From DATBJJ01 sp963750915 (lineage in GTDB: Bacteria > Acidobacteriota > Vicinamibacteria > Vicinamibacterales > 2-12-FULL-66-21): 64,000 bases of DNA. Position numbers and translations under genes: made by a program. Shown here piece by piece: positions 19,271-28,981 of the stretch (positions within the stretch are counted from its first letter, which is position 1; each line of letters opens with the position of its first letter). Location: positions 729,572-793,571 of the forward strand of contig CAVVSF010000002.1 in NCBI GenBank assembly GCA_963750915.1, given 5' to 3'. The notes under the pieces are model-generated. The model did no database searches. It saw nothing but the letters and a program-made list of their open reading frames with translations, and was not told where the DNA came from.

Positions 19271-19687
19271 ATGGAGACAACGTTCGCGATCATCAAGCCC
19301 GACGCCGTGCGGGCCCGTTATACCGGCAAGATTCTTCAGCGCATCGAAGAGGCAGGATTCCAGATTCGTGCCATGCGGTTGCGCCACCTCTCGCAGAAGG
19401 ACGCGGAAGGCTTTTACGCGGTTCACAAGGAACGGCCGTTCTTCGCCAGCCTGACCACATTCATGTCGTCCGGACCGTGCGTCGTCCTGGCGCTGCAGGC
19501 ACCTGACGCGATCAAGAAGTGGCGGACGCTGATGGGCGCGACCGATCCCGCCAAGGCGGATGCCGGGACGCTGCGCAAGGAGTTCGGCGGATCGATCGAG
19601 AACAACGCCACGCACGGGTCCGATGCGCCGGAGACGGCGGCATTCGAGCTGGGCTACTTCTTCCCGGGTATCGAGCTCAACTCGTAG
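19271..19687 (+). CDS. ndk: Nucleoside diphosphate kinase
   Basis: A 138-residue NDK with FAIIKPDAV at the N-terminus and the active-site signature NNATHGSD containing the phosphohistidine. It balances NTP pools with ATP and is of normal bacterial length. It is followed 43 bases downstream by the small membrane protein and then dcd, another nucleotide-pool gene. Confidence 0.97.
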   Translation: METTFAIIKPDAVRARYTGKILQRIEEAGFQIRAMRLRHLSQKDAEGFYAVHKERPFFASLTTFMSSGPCVVLALQAPDAIKKWRTLMGATDPAKADAGTLRKEFGGSIENNATHGSDAPETAAFELGYFFPGIELNS

Positions 19688-19730
19688 GCCCGGCGACTTC
19701 GCGTTCCCGGTCAGAGAGGGCAAGACGGCC

Positions 19731-19925
19731 ATGGGGAAGACGCTCGTCGTCATCGGGGTGCTGATCGCGCTTGCCGGCGTGCTGATCATGCTCGGCGTGC
19801 CGCTCGGCCGGCTGCCCGGAGACATTTCCTACCGGCGGGGGAATACGTCGTTCTACTTTCCGCTGACCACGTCGATCCTGGTCAGCGTCGTGCTCACGCT
19901 GCTGTTCGCGCTGTTGCGGCGATAA
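19731..19925 (+). CDS. DUF2905 family small membrane protein
   Basis: A 64-residue protein from ATG 19731 with two hydrophobic helices (LVVIGVLIALAGVLIMLG and SILVSVVLTLLFALL) separated by GRLPGDISYRRGNTSFYFPL. This two-helix hairpin with the PGDI segment is the pattern of DUF2905, whose function is unknown. It sits between ndk and dcd on the same strand. Confidence 0.85.
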   Translation: MGKTLVVIGVLIALAGVLIMLGVPLGRLPGDISYRRGNTSFYFPLTTSILVSVVLTLLFALLRR

Positions 19926-19935
19926 CGGAGGCTCT

Positions 19936-20490
19936 TTGGCGATTAAGGCGGACCGCTGGATCAAGAAGATGGCGCTCGAGCACAGGATGATCGAGCCGTT
20001 CGAAGACCGGCAGGTGAGGGAGGGGGTCGTCTCGTACGGCCTGTCGTCCTACGGCTACGACATCCGCGTCGCCGACGAGTTCAAGGTCTTCACCAACATC
20101 AACAACACCGTCATCGACCCGAAGCAGTTCGACCCGAGGTCGTTCGTCGACTTGAAGACGGACGTCTGCATCGTGCCGCCGAACTCGTTCGCGCTGGCGC
20201 GCACGATCGAGTACTTCCGCATCCCGCGCGACGTCCTCACGGTCTGCCTCGGCAAGTCCACCTACGCCCGCTGCGGCATCATCGTCAACGTCACCCCCTT
20301 CGAGCCCGAATGGGAGGGAACGGTGACGCTCGAGATCTCCAACACCACGCCGCTGCCGGCGAAGATCTACGCCAACGAGGGAATCGCGCAGGTGCTGTTC
20401 TTCCAGAGCGACGAGCCGTGCGAGATCTCGTACGCCGACAAGAAGGGCAAGTACCTGAAGCAGCGCGACGTCACCCTGCCGAAGATCTAG
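19936..20490 (+). CDS. dcd: dCTP deaminase
   Basis: A 184-residue enzyme that deaminates dCTP to dUTP, feeding dTMP synthesis. Landmarks are SSYGYDIRVADEFKVF, LGKSTYARCGI and the catalytic Glu in EGTVTLEISNT. The start is TTG at 19936, supported by GGAGG five bases before it; no ATG precedes the conserved region. Its TAG stop abuts, without any gap, the stop of the convergent sirtuin gene. Confidence 0.95.
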   Translation: MAIKADRWIKKMALEHRMIEPFEDRQVREGVVSYGLSSYGYDIRVADEFKVFTNINNTVIDPKQFDPRSFVDLKTDVCIVPPNSFALARTIEYFRIPRDVLTVCLGKSTYARCGIIVNVTPFEPEWEGTVTLEISNTTPLPAKIYANEGIAQVLFFQSDEPCEISYADKKGKYLKQRDVTLPKI

Positions 20491-21267
20491 TCAGGCTTCT
20501 CGCGGCGCCGTACGCCAGGCGCCATCGAGCCGGAGCGCGGGCAGCGCCACTTCCGCCGGCAGCGCCACGGCCACGTCGACCGCGCCGGCGCTGTCGGTGG
20601 GCTCGGGATTGATCTCGACAGTCCAGGCGCCTCGCGCTTTCGCCCGCGACATCAAGCCGGCCGCCGGCTGCACCAGCGACGACGTGCCGATCGAGAGGTA
20701 GACGTCGCAGTCCGTCGCCGCGACCGAGCGTTGAAGGACGCGGCTGTCGATCGCCTCGCCGAACCACACCACGCCCGGCCTGGCGTAGCCGCCGCAGCCG
20801 GGACAGCGCGGCGGCAGCTCAGGCAGGGGCGTCCGCCGGTCCTCCCAGCCCTCTTCCATGACGCCGCAGGCGAGGGCGCACCGCAGTTGCCAGATCGAAC
20901 CGTGAAAGCGGACGACGTCGCGGCTGCCGGCAAGCTCGTGCAGGCCGTCGACGTTCTGCGTGATGAGCGTGACGCCCGGACGGCGGGTCCAGCGCGCAAG
21001 CTCGAGGTGTGCCGGGTTCGGCCGGCATTCCGCGATCATCGACCGCCGCCAGTCGTACCACTCCCACACCAGTCGCGGATCCCTGTTGAAGGCCTGCGGC
21101 GTCGCGAGCTCTTCGGCGCGGAACGAGCGCCACAGGCCGGCGGCGCCGCGGAACGTCGGCACGCCGCTCGCCGCGGAGACCCCGGCTCCGGTCAGCACGG
21201 TGACCCTGGCCGCCGACCGGATGCGGCCGGCGAGCTCCTCGAGCGTGCGCTCGACGTCGGGCGTCAT
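20491..21267 (-). CDS. cobB: NAD-dependent protein deacylase, Sir2 family
   Basis: A 258-residue sirtuin from ATG 21267. NAD-binding motifs GAGVSAASGVPTFRG and TQNVDGLHELAG are present, with the catalytic His in RFHGSIW. The structural zinc site has Cys in LRCALACG and CPGCGGYARPGVVWFGE. Such enzymes remove acyl groups from lysines using NAD+. The segment between zinc-binding pairs is short, as in class III/U bacterial forms. It starts 2 bases after the M28 peptidase stop, so the two are probably cotranscribed. Confidence 0.9.
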   Translation of the reverse strand: MTPDVERTLEELAGRIRSAARVTVLTGAGVSAASGVPTFRGAAGLWRSFRAEELATPQAFNRDPRLVWEWYDWRRSMIAECRPNPAHLELARWTRRPGVTLITQNVDGLHELAGSRDVVRFHGSIWQLRCALACGVMEEGWEDRRTPLPELPPRCPGCGGYARPGVVWFGEAIDSRVLQRSVAATDCDVYLSIGTSSLVQPAAGLMSRAKARGAWTVEINPEPTDSAGAVDVAVALPAEVALPALRLDGAWRTAPREA

Positions 21268-21269
21268 CC

Positions 21270-23027
21270 TCAGCGAGCGCCCAGCTTCTGCTGCGCCTGC
21301 GAGATCCTGGCCTCGAGCCCCGCCGAAGGCCCCTTGGCCGGCAGGCGCCGGACGCTGTCGAGCGCCTCGTGGTACCACTTGCGCCAGGCGGCAAGGACCG
21401 CGGTTTCAGTCGCCTGGGCCGCGGCCGTATCTGCAGCGGCGGCCACGAGGGCGGCGCCCTGCTTCTGCTCGAGTGCGAGGCGCGCGTCGGCCGACGCCGC
21501 CAGGAGGTCGACGACCCCTTCCGCGTCGCGGTTGTCGGCCGAGGCGAGAAACAGGGCGCTCGTCGCCACGGCGACGCCGACGTTGGTGATTTCCAGCGGG
21601 CTGACCTTGTCGGGCCGATCGAGGTTGGTGTGGTAGTAGCGGTCGGTGAAGTGCCAGTTGAGCAGCGACGGGACCCCGGCGTCGGCAAACGCCGTGTGAT
21701 CGCTGCCGCCTTCATACGGGTTGGTCCGCACCACCCACTTCGTATCCTTGGCCCGCCGCATACATACCGCGAGGTGAAGATCGTTCAGCAGGCTGCCCTT
21801 GAGTGAATCGGCCGGGACCTGGCCGGCGCCCCACTCCGAGTGCGGATCGGACGGCCGTGGCCATACCGCCGACGGATCGGCCTGCTTCTCGATCAGGAAC
21901 GTGCCGCCGGTCCGGGCCGTGTCTTCGCCCGTCATGTCGAGCGAGAACATGTATTGCGTCCCCTTCGCCCGCTCGGGATTCTCGGACAGCCATTGCTGGC
22001 TGCCGCGCGTTTCGTCGACCCACATCAGCGTGATGGTGCGCTCCGGCCGCTCCATGCCGCGGCCGTAGCCCGAAGCAAGCAGCGCCACGGCGATGGCTTC
22101 GAGCGTCGCGCAACCGCTGGCGTCGTCGTTCGCGCCCGGTTCCTGCACGTGCGCGACCAGGACGATGCGTTCGTCGGGCTTGACGGAGCCGGGAATCTCG
22201 GCGACGAGAGAGCGGTTCGGTCCTTCGTAGAACCGCGACGCGATCTCGACCTTGATCTCGGCCTGGCCGTTCTTGAGGCGTTCCCGCATCCGGGCTGCGG
22301 CGCGGTAGCTGGCCTTGAACCCGAACGCCTTGGCTTCGTCATCGTAGGGGATAGTGCCCCATTGAAAGACTTCCCGGTGCTCCGGCGACGTGAACTGTCC
22401 AGGGTCGGCCGGCCGGATATAAGGCGCGACGTGCGTCGAGATGATCCCGGCGGCGCCACGGGCCTTGACGGCCGCCTGCCACAGGCGGTTGACGCTGGCG
22501 TCGCCGAGGACGACCGCGCCCTTCACGTCGACCTTCTCGAAGTCGGCGTCCGTGCCGGCGCCGACGTCCACCAGCCGCGTCACGAGCCCGCCCCTCGGCG
22601 TCGAGAACGAGTTGATGCAGAGCGAAATGCGATCGCGGAGGCGTGACAGCACGACCTCGCCGTCTGCGAAGGCCACGGTGCCGGTTTCGTAGTCCCAGCC
22701 GCGCGCCGAGCCCCATTCGTCGACGCGGATGTGCGGCGCTCCCTTGTCCGGGGCGGTGGCATAGCCGAGCGACTGCAGGCGGTTGTGGATGAAGTCGATC
22801 GAGTTGTTGTAGCCGGGGTTGCCAGCCACACGCCAGAACTGATCCATGTAACGGACGACGTTCATCGCCGCCAGTCCGTTGACGCGCCCGGCGAACGCGC
22901 GGTAGGCGCGCTCGGCGGTTGGAGGCAGCGGGACCGCCGGCGGTTGAAACCGCTCGGGCTCCTGGCTGGTGGGCGCCAGCGGCAGCGCGAGGACGATGGC
23001 GGCGGCAAGAAGAAGTCGTCGAAACAT
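21270..23027 (-). CDS. Exported M28-family metallopeptidase
   Basis: A 585-residue protein with a signal peptide (FRRLLLAAAIVLALPLAPTS). A PA-type insert may lie at about 130-230. The M28 dizinc core follows: LVAHVQEPGANDDASG (His and bridging Asp), DETRGSQQW in the position of the Glu-Glu/Gly pair, SLDMTGED, and the final His in GGSDHTAFADAG. Family members are secreted aminopeptidases or related carboxypeptidases. One difference is that the usual catalytic Glu-Glu pair reads Asp-Glu here. The substrate cannot be told from sequence. Confidence 0.88.
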   Translation of the reverse strand: MFRRLLLAAAIVLALPLAPTSQEPERFQPPAVPLPPTAERAYRAFAGRVNGLAAMNVVRYMDQFWRVAGNPGYNNSIDFIHNRLQSLGYATAPDKGAPHIRVDEWGSARGWDYETGTVAFADGEVVLSRLRDRISLCINSFSTPRGGLVTRLVDVGAGTDADFEKVDVKGAVVLGDASVNRLWQAAVKARGAAGIISTHVAPYIRPADPGQFTSPEHREVFQWGTIPYDDEAKAFGFKASYRAAARMRERLKNGQAEIKVEIASRFYEGPNRSLVAEIPGSVKPDERIVLVAHVQEPGANDDASGCATLEAIAVALLASGYGRGMERPERTITLMWVDETRGSQQWLSENPERAKGTQYMFSLDMTGEDTARTGGTFLIEKQADPSAVWPRPSDPHSEWGAGQVPADSLKGSLLNDLHLAVCMRRAKDTKWVVRTNPYEGGSDHTAFADAGVPSLLNWHFTDRYYHTNLDRPDKVSPLEITNVGVAVATSALFLASADNRDAEGVVDLLAASADARLALEQKQGAALVAAAADTAAAQATETAVLAAWRKWYHEALDSVRRLPAKGPSAGLEARISQAQQKLGAR

Positions 23028-23045
23028 GGCGATAGGAATCCGAGT

Positions 23046-23444
23046 TCAGTCTGCCAGGCGATCGGGCAGGAGGAAGGAGCGGCGGGCGCGCTCCGATTGC
23101 AGCGTGTCGGGCCGGTAGTAGCGATCGAGGACCGAGGGCCGCCAGGTCAGGAGATCGGGGTTCTGCGAAACGAAATCGGTCCACGGCGCCTGGCGATCGG
23201 CATCATCGAGTCGCTGGTTGATAACGAGCACGAACGCGGTCGTGATGGTTTCGTGAAACAGGTTCGGCTTGCCCTGGGCGGCGGCAAAGCGCCGGAGCGC
23301 GGCGCCGAATCGCGCCAGCGCCTCGGGCCAGGGATGCTGGCGCAGGTACCACCAGGCGACCCGGACGTGCTCGGCGTGGTGAAACCCGCCAGCCGGTTCT
23401 TCGCCCGCTTCGAAGCTTCTGACCAGCGATTCGTCGTCGATCAT
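23046..23444 (-). CDS. Conserved hypothetical protein with HHAEHVRVAW motif
   Basis: A 132-residue, mainly helical soluble protein. It has a histidine cluster (GGFHHAEHVRVAWWYL, about residues 20-35) and FHETITTAFV in the middle, and ends with the aromatic stretch RPSVLDRYYRPDTL. The paired His/Glu residues on helices suggest a metal site, but no catalytic role is known to me. It lies directly upstream of, and on the same strand as, the M28 peptidase gene (18-base gap). Confidence 0.8.
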   Translation of the reverse strand: MIDDESLVRSFEAGEEPAGGFHHAEHVRVAWWYLRQHPWPEALARFGAALRRFAAAQGKPNLFHETITTAFVLVINQRLDDADRQAPWTDFVSQNPDLLTWRPSVLDRYYRPDTLQSERARRSFLLPDRLAD

Positions 23445-23513
23445 GTCCCGATGGTCCCAGTTAGAGATTGTAGCGCGCGCTCAGCCGGCAGGGACGGCGC
23501 TCGAAGACAGCTT

Positions 23514-25279
23514 CTAGTACTTCCGGGTGGCAATCGCGGCATCGAGTGTCGCCGCGACGCGCTTCATGAACTCGGCATCGCTCTGGCCGTAGTCCATCGA
23601 CACGGAAACGTAGTTGGACGTCTCGATGATCGTGATGAGCAGCAGCTTGCCGTCGACCTGTACACGCTGCTCGTAACCGTCGAGCCGGTCAGGCAGCCGC
23701 TCGCCCTTCATCTCCGACAACAGCAGGCCGACGATCGCGCTTCGCAGCTTCTCGCCGCCGGGACGCACGGTATAGCTCATGTACTCGCCTGGCTTGGCGA
23801 GCGTGGGATCGCCGCGGTAGGGAAGCGGCCTCGAAGGTCTCGCGGGCGGCGAGGACGTCGGCGCCGTCCGGCCCGCGCCGCCACTCGAAATGATGCGCGA
23901 CCCATGCCGGGTCGAGCTTGTGGTACTCGTTGAAGCGCATGCGGCCGCGGTCGATCGGCACGGTGTAGGAACGGCTGGCCGCAATGCTGGTGACGCCGAG
24001 CACCGGCTTGTCCTCGGACCCGTCGTGTGCGAACCAGGCGAAGCTGCGCTCGTCGGGCGAGACCACGAGCGGCGGCATGCTGGCTGGATACGGTTCCAAT
24101 GTCCTGGTGAAAGTGCGGAACGTGAGGGAGCGGGTATCGACGACGTGGTCGTTAAGGAGGAAGAGTCCCGGCTGCTTCAGCGTGTGCCAGTCGACCCAGC
24201 CGTCGGGTGTCGCGCGTCACGCGCGTCGATGAAGACCGCCTGGTCCGACGTCAGCGGCTGCAGTTCCATCGGCATCGTGCAGGGACCGATTGGCGCGACC
24301 GTGGGGTGTTCGGCGCCGTCGGTGATGAACGCGCATCCGTCGGGCTGGCCATCCTCGAGGCGTTCGACGAGGAGCGCGGTACGTTCGCCGCCGACGACCG
24401 CGACGGCCGCGGCCTCTCCGCCGCCATCCAGGGGCTGCCCGCGATGCAGGATCCGGAACCTTGACGAGGCGCTGAAGCCCTCGGCGTTGGAGGAACTGCT
24501 GACGCTGCTGACGATCGTCTGGAATCTCGAACCCGCCGACGCGAATCGTGCGAAGCGGCTCACTCGTCCGCGCGACGCGGAATCGGTAGGTGACCTGATC
24601 CGGGAGCGGCGGCTGCCCGCTGGCCGCATGCGGGAGCCAGTCGCTCCATTGCTGTTCGGCGGACCCGGGATGAGCAGGAAGCGGAACGATGAAGGCGCCC
24701 AGGTTCTTGTCGCCAACGCCGGCCTCCAGCAGGCGCTGGCCACGGCCGGTGAAGATCCAGGCGAACCCGGGGACGGTCCATCGGCCGTCGACGAGGACCG
24801 CGTCTTCGGTGAACAGGGGGCCGTCCTCCTGCTTCCTCACGACTGAGCCGCTCGACGCACCCAGCCGGAGGTATCCGATGCCCGGCAAAGAGGCGGGCGC
24901 CGGAAGGCCGTCCTGCGGCCAGTTCACCTACGACCGGAATGGACGAGCGGCTCGCCACGATCTCTGGCGGCACGTCGTTCAGCAGGCGGGAGCCGCCGGC
25001 AATCACCGCGAGGATGAGCGCGATAGCGCCACAGGACGTGCCCAGCCCCTTGAGAAACGACGGCTTCGGCCGCGCCGCCACAACCCTTGCTATGACGAGG
25101 CCGAGGACCAGGCCGGCGAGGAGTCCGAGGAGCGCCATGCCGATGACGAAATAACCGGAGCCGCCCTCGAACGACGAGATGTTGTACCAGTCGACGACGA
25201 GACTGGCGACCGTGCCGGCGCCAAAGAGCGCGAAAAGCCCGGACAGGAGAGCGATGACGATCGAGGCAAGCCAACCCAT
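23514..25279 (-). pseudogene. Membrane-anchored protein of unknown function, at least four frameshifts
   Basis: A single protein can be followed through five frame segments. The N-terminus (from ATG 25279) has about three hydrophobic helices (LASIVIALLSGLFALFGAG, YFVIGMALLGLLAGLVLGLV, GAIALILAVIAGG). The frame changes near 24930, 24530, 24205 and 23825, and the last segment ends at 23514 with YGQSDAEFMKRVAATL. Each segment has strong third-position G/C and coherent residues. The large exported part has LVVSPDERSFAWFAHDG and a C-terminal domain typical of an extracytoplasmic hypothetical protein. Four indels in 1.7 kb suggest real decay rather than isolated sequencing error. Function is not recognised. 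Confidence 0.75.
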
Positions 25280-25347
25280 ATAGATGAAACGTACACCAAA
25301 GCTCAGCAGTTGTGGAATAGCCAAGCAGTCCGGCCGGCCGTCGAGCC

Positions 25348-26715
25348 TCACCCCGACGCCTGGATGAAGTAGAGCTCGTAGCCATCGAGGTCGCGAATGC
25401 AGAACTGCCGCGCGCCGTAGAACATGTCTTCGACGTCCTGGGTGAATACGATTGGCGCTTCAGCCGGCTCGCCAGTCAACGCCGCCTGCGCCGTCGAGAG
25501 AGCGCGAGCCTTCAGGGCCGCGTAGAGGCGGTCCACGGCGTCGGTGTAGAACCACAAACTGACATCGTGCCGGCCCGCATTGCCGTGCATGTTCAACATC
25601 AGCTGGGCGCCGCCGAACGCGACCATCCCGAAGTTGACGATCCCCCCGTCCTCGAAGCGCTCCAGCTCCGTGAAGCCGATCGAGACGTACCAGTCGATCG
25701 CCTTCCCGACGTCCGGGACGTAAATCATCGGTACGCCCCTGGTGATCGATCCCGCCAGGCTCCGCATTTCGTCTGCGACGCGGGCGGCCGGGCGCATCTC
25801 CGGCGGGACCGCGCCTGCGGCCTGCAGGCGGGTCACCGCCTCGCGGTCGCCGCGCAGCATCGCGAACACCAGCGCCGTCTGACCCCTGCCGTCGGTTGCT
25901 TCGAGGTCGGCGCCCAGTCCGATCAGCAGATCGAGGATGTCATGGCGCTTCCGCTCGATCGCGAAGTGGGCCGGGGCCAGGCCACGCTCGAAGCGCGACA
26001 TGCGTCGGTCGAGGGCGGACGGGTTCTGCTCGACGACCTCCTGGATGAGCGGCAGTTCGCCGACGCACATCGCCGAGAAGACATGGTGCCGCGCCCCGCG
26101 CTCGACCAGGTAGTCGAGACACGCGCGCCGTTCTTCCTCCATCACGGTGATGTCCGCCGTGCCAGGCGACCTGAAGAAGGCGCACCAGCCGATGACGTCG
26201 AGCGCGTGGACGTCGCCGAGGCCGTGGACGTCGGCGCCGGCGTCGAGCAGCGTCCCCGCGAGATCCTTCTCGGCCCGCGCTGCCGCCCAGTGCAGCGCCG
26301 TGGTGTTGTCGCCGCCTTCGCGGGCATCGACCTCCGCGCCGTGCTCGAGCAGGAGCCGGACGATGTCGAGGCGTCCGTGCTGGGCGGCGGCGTGCAGCGG
26401 GGTCCAGCCCGGGTGGGGCGCGTCGGGAGCGCTGGCGCGCGCGAGCGCAGGATCGAGGCGCAGGAGCCGCTGCGCCTCGTCGCGGTCGCCGCTGACGCAT
26501 GCGGCGACGAACGCCGAGACGCCGGCATGCTGCCGCCGCTCGACCTCGGCCTTGAGGGCTCGCCAGCTGGCGAACCCATACTCGCGCGCGACGGCGAGCA
26601 GCGCGTCCGCGAGCCGCGCCTGCGTGCTGGCGCGGCGCAGGTCGAGTAGACGTGTACGGGCGATTCGTTTCAGGTAGTCGAGCGAGGGACGTTCGGGAAG
26701 CTGTGCGTTGGCCAT
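25348..26715 (-). CDS. Ankyrin-repeat protein fused to a glyoxalase-like domain
   Basis: A 455-residue protein from ATG 26715 (AAGGAAGGG lies just before it; an ATG at 26733 is in frame but lacks this). Residues about 1-70 resemble the N-terminus of bacterial ankyrin proteins (DYLKRIARTRLLDLRR). Ankyrin repeats run from about 70 to 310 (GWTPLHAAAQHGRLDIVRLL, TALHWAAARAEKDLAG, GQTALVFAMLRGDREAV). Residues about 330-455 form a vicinal-oxygen-chelate/glyoxalase fold (VPMIYVPDVGKAIDWYVSIG, FCIRDLDGYELYFIQ). The fold is shared by bleomycin-resistance proteins and dioxygenases. Ligand and partner are unknown. Confidence 0.85.
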   Translation of the reverse strand: MANAQLPERPSLDYLKRIARTRLLDLRRASTQARLADALLAVAREYGFASWRALKAEVERRQHAGVSAFVAACVSGDRDEAQRLLRLDPALARASAPDAPHPGWTPLHAAAQHGRLDIVRLLLEHGAEVDAREGGDNTTALHWAAARAEKDLAGTLLDAGADVHGLGDVHALDVIGWCAFFRSPGTADITVMEEERRACLDYLVERGARHHVFSAMCVGELPLIQEVVEQNPSALDRRMSRFERGLAPAHFAIERKRHDILDLLIGLGADLEATDGRGQTALVFAMLRGDREAVTRLQAAGAVPPEMRPAARVADEMRSLAGSITRGVPMIYVPDVGKAIDWYVSIGFTELERFEDGGIVNFGMVAFGGAQLMLNMHGNAGRHDVSLWFYTDAVDRLYAALKARALSTAQAALTGEPAEAPIVFTQDVEDMFYGARQFCIRDLDGYELYFIQASG

Positions 26716-26898
26716 GACCCTTCCTTCCATCATCGCCCGGCGTCCGCGTCTCTCGGGCTGGAAGTCAGGGTGGCTGACTACGCGCAGCGTGCAGGGTGGG
26801 GTTGAACCCCTTTACGCGGACCGATGGCCGCCCTCCGGCCGGGACCTATGATACGCCAGCCATTCGCGCGGCGCGCTTATCGTGCGAGACTGATCGGG

Positions 26899-27513
26899 AT
26901 GGCACCGATCGTTCCGAGCCCGAAGCGCATCAAGGCCTTCAAGACCGAGGCGGCGTTCGAGTCCTGGCTGCGTCAGCACCACGATCGCGAGACCGAGATC
27001 TGGGTCCGGATCTTCAAGAAGAGAAGCGGCAAGTCGACGGTGACCACTGCCGAGGCGCTCGACGTCGTCCTGTGCTGGGGCTGGATTGACGGTATCCGCA
27101 AGGCGTTCGATGCCGAGTCGTTCCTCCAGCGCTATACCCCGCGGCGGGCGAGGAGCATCTGGAGCGAAATCAATCGCGAGCACGTCGCGCGGCTGACGGC
27201 AGCCGGGAGAATGCAGCCGCCAGGGCAGCGTCAGGTGGATGCTGCCACGGCCGACGGGCGCTGGGCGGCGGCGTACGCACCGATCCGAAAAGCTTCCGCT
27301 GATGCGATTCCCGAGGACCTTCGCGCCGCGATCGACGCCAACGCCCGCGCCAGCCGCACGTTCGCGACGCTCAACCGCCAGAATCTCTTCGCTCTCGCGT
27401 TTCGCACCAACAACATGAAGACACCCGCCGGCCGGGCGCGGAAGATCGCGGCGCTGGTGGAGATGCTGGCGCGGGGAGAGACGATCGTCCCGCAGCGAGC
27501 GAGCAAGGTCTGA
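26899..27513 (+). CDS. YdeI/OmpD-associated family protein
   Basis: A 204-residue protein from ATG 26899. It has a DUF1801-like N-terminal part (FKTEAAFESWLRQHH, VVLCWGWIDGIRKAFD, RYTPRRARSIWSEIN) and the C-terminal helical YdeI domain (AIPEDLRAAIDANARAS, NLFALAFRTNNMKTPAGRA). Members have been linked to bacteriocin or peptide protection, but biochemical function is not established. The CWGWIDG motif is the family hallmark. Divergent from the ankyrin gene. Confidence 0.88.
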   Translation: MAPIVPSPKRIKAFKTEAAFESWLRQHHDRETEIWVRIFKKRSGKSTVTTAEALDVVLCWGWIDGIRKAFDAESFLQRYTPRRARSIWSEINREHVARLTAAGRMQPPGQRQVDAATADGRWAAAYAPIRKASADAIPEDLRAAIDANARASRTFATLNRQNLFALAFRTNNMKTPAGRARKIAALVEMLARGETIVPQRASKV

Positions 27514-27691
27514 AGGCCACTCCGCCGAATCCAGCCTGGTAGTCCGGACGGCGTATACTGCAGCGGATCATCATTCGGGCAAGAGTTTCTGCCGACAGGT
27601 ATCTGAAGGTCGGCCGTCCGCCGCGCCTTCGACTTGCCCGTAGACCCGCGACATCTCGTGGGTCGGCAGTCCGAGCGGAGGTCAGACGACC

Positions 27692-28954
27692 GTGCAGGAT
27701 GTCAGCCGCAGCCCGGTCAGATCCGGTTCGTCCCGTCGCGTCGCATTCATGCGGGCGGCCACGTGCCTCGCGCTGTGCTGCCTGGCCGGATGCGCCGGCC
27801 TGAACAAGAAACCGGAAGGGCCCAACCTGGAGCCCTGGCCTGAAATCCGATCCGACTTCCGCGTCGAGTCGCTGCGGGCCCGCATACACGAGTACTCGAT
27901 CACGTTTGCCGCGGAAGTCGATCTGGCGGCGACGGCCATCGAGCAGCGGGCGACCGATGCGACCGTCCGGCGCAACGCCCTGCTCTGGCGCGTCCGCGCC
28001 ATCCCCGAGATGCGAAAGGCGTGCTTCCGGCTGGAGCCGATTGGCGCGCTCGTCGACGCGTGGATCTTCGCGCGCCAGGTCGACCAGCTCTTCAGCGAGG
28101 GCGCGGCCAAAGGTGCCTTCGGCACATTCCAGCCCGAGGCGATCGCGGTCTCACGCCGTCTCCTCGCCCAGATGCAGGAGATCGGCGGTTCGATCGCGGT
28201 ATCCCCGGAAGCCAGGACCGAGTTCGAGCGCAAGTTCATCGACCCGTGGGTCGCCGAGCATCCGCTCCATGACGTCACTTTCGTGCGCGAATCTCCGATT
28301 GGCCGCTTCGCGGAACAGTTCCCGGGCCGTGGCGACATGTTCCAGTCCGTCGGCACGATGGAGGGGCTGGCCGTCGGCCTGTCGCAGCAGGCGCGAATCT
28401 ATCTCGCCGAGTTGCCGCGCCAGGTGCGGGGAGAAGTCGACCTGATGCGCGCCGACATCCTGCCGCCTGACAGCATCGCCTCGCTGCAGGCGGACCTGCA
28501 CATGACCGCGGCCGCCGTCGACCGCATCGCGGCGACCACGGAGGGCATCCCGCCGCTCGCCCTGAGCGAGCGGCGGGCCGTCATCGAGGAGATAAGCCGG
28601 CAGCGCGTGCTGGTGATGGCGGCGATTTCCATGGAGCGCGAGCAGGCGATCGGCGCGCTCGTCCGCGCCTTGAGCGCGGAACGCAGCGAGCTGCTGCGCA
28701 CCGTCGAGTCGCAGCGCGTGGCGACGCTCGCGTGGGCCACCGCCGAGCGACGCGAGACTGTTGCCGACATCCGCCGCGAGCTGGCCGCGTCGTTGGACGC
28801 GGTGCGCGGTGAGCGCGCCGTCGTCGTCACCGACGTCCGTCACATCGTCGACGTGGTCCTGCTGCGCGTGGCGCTGTTCCTCGTCGCCGGCGTCGTGCTC
28901 GCGCCGATCGTCGCGCACGTCTACGCCCGGGTCTGGCCGCGACGACGGGACTAG
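27692..28954 (+). CDS. Lipoprotein with coiled-coil region and C-terminal membrane helix
   Basis: A 420-residue protein. A lipobox LAGC follows a hydrophobic stretch (TCLALCCLAGC), indicating lipid attachment. The body is almost all alpha-helical, with a long Glu/Arg-rich region (about 280-375) likely to be coiled coil. The C-terminus has a hydrophobic helix (VVLLRVALFLVAGVVLAPIVA) and a basic tail, so it may span between membranes or anchor twice. GTG 27692 is preferred because GGAGG lies upstream and it gives a basic n-region; ATG 27749 is the alternative. No known domain is recognised. Confidence 0.75.
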   Translation: MQDVSRSPVRSGSSRRVAFMRAATCLALCCLAGCAGLNKKPEGPNLEPWPEIRSDFRVESLRARIHEYSITFAAEVDLAATAIEQRATDATVRRNALLWRVRAIPEMRKACFRLEPIGALVDAWIFARQVDQLFSEGAAKGAFGTFQPEAIAVSRRLLAQMQEIGGSIAVSPEARTEFERKFIDPWVAEHPLHDVTFVRESPIGRFAEQFPGRGDMFQSVGTMEGLAVGLSQQARIYLAELPRQVRGEVDLMRADILPPDSIASLQADLHMTAAAVDRIAATTEGIPPLALSERRAVIEEISRQRVLVMAAISMEREQAIGALVRALSAERSELLRTVESQRVATLAWATAERRETVADIRRELAASLDAVRGERAVVVTDVRHIVDVVLLRVALFLVAGVVLAPIVAHVYARVWPRRRD

Positions 28955-28981
28955 CGTAAGACGTGAGGACGCGGGCTTGAC

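Noticed and set aside
16853..19825. A 990-codon minus-strand open frame opposite korAB and ndk
   Set aside because: It lies fully antisense to three well-supported genes, and its Arg/Asp/Val-rich product is typical of the shadow frame of GC-rich genes.
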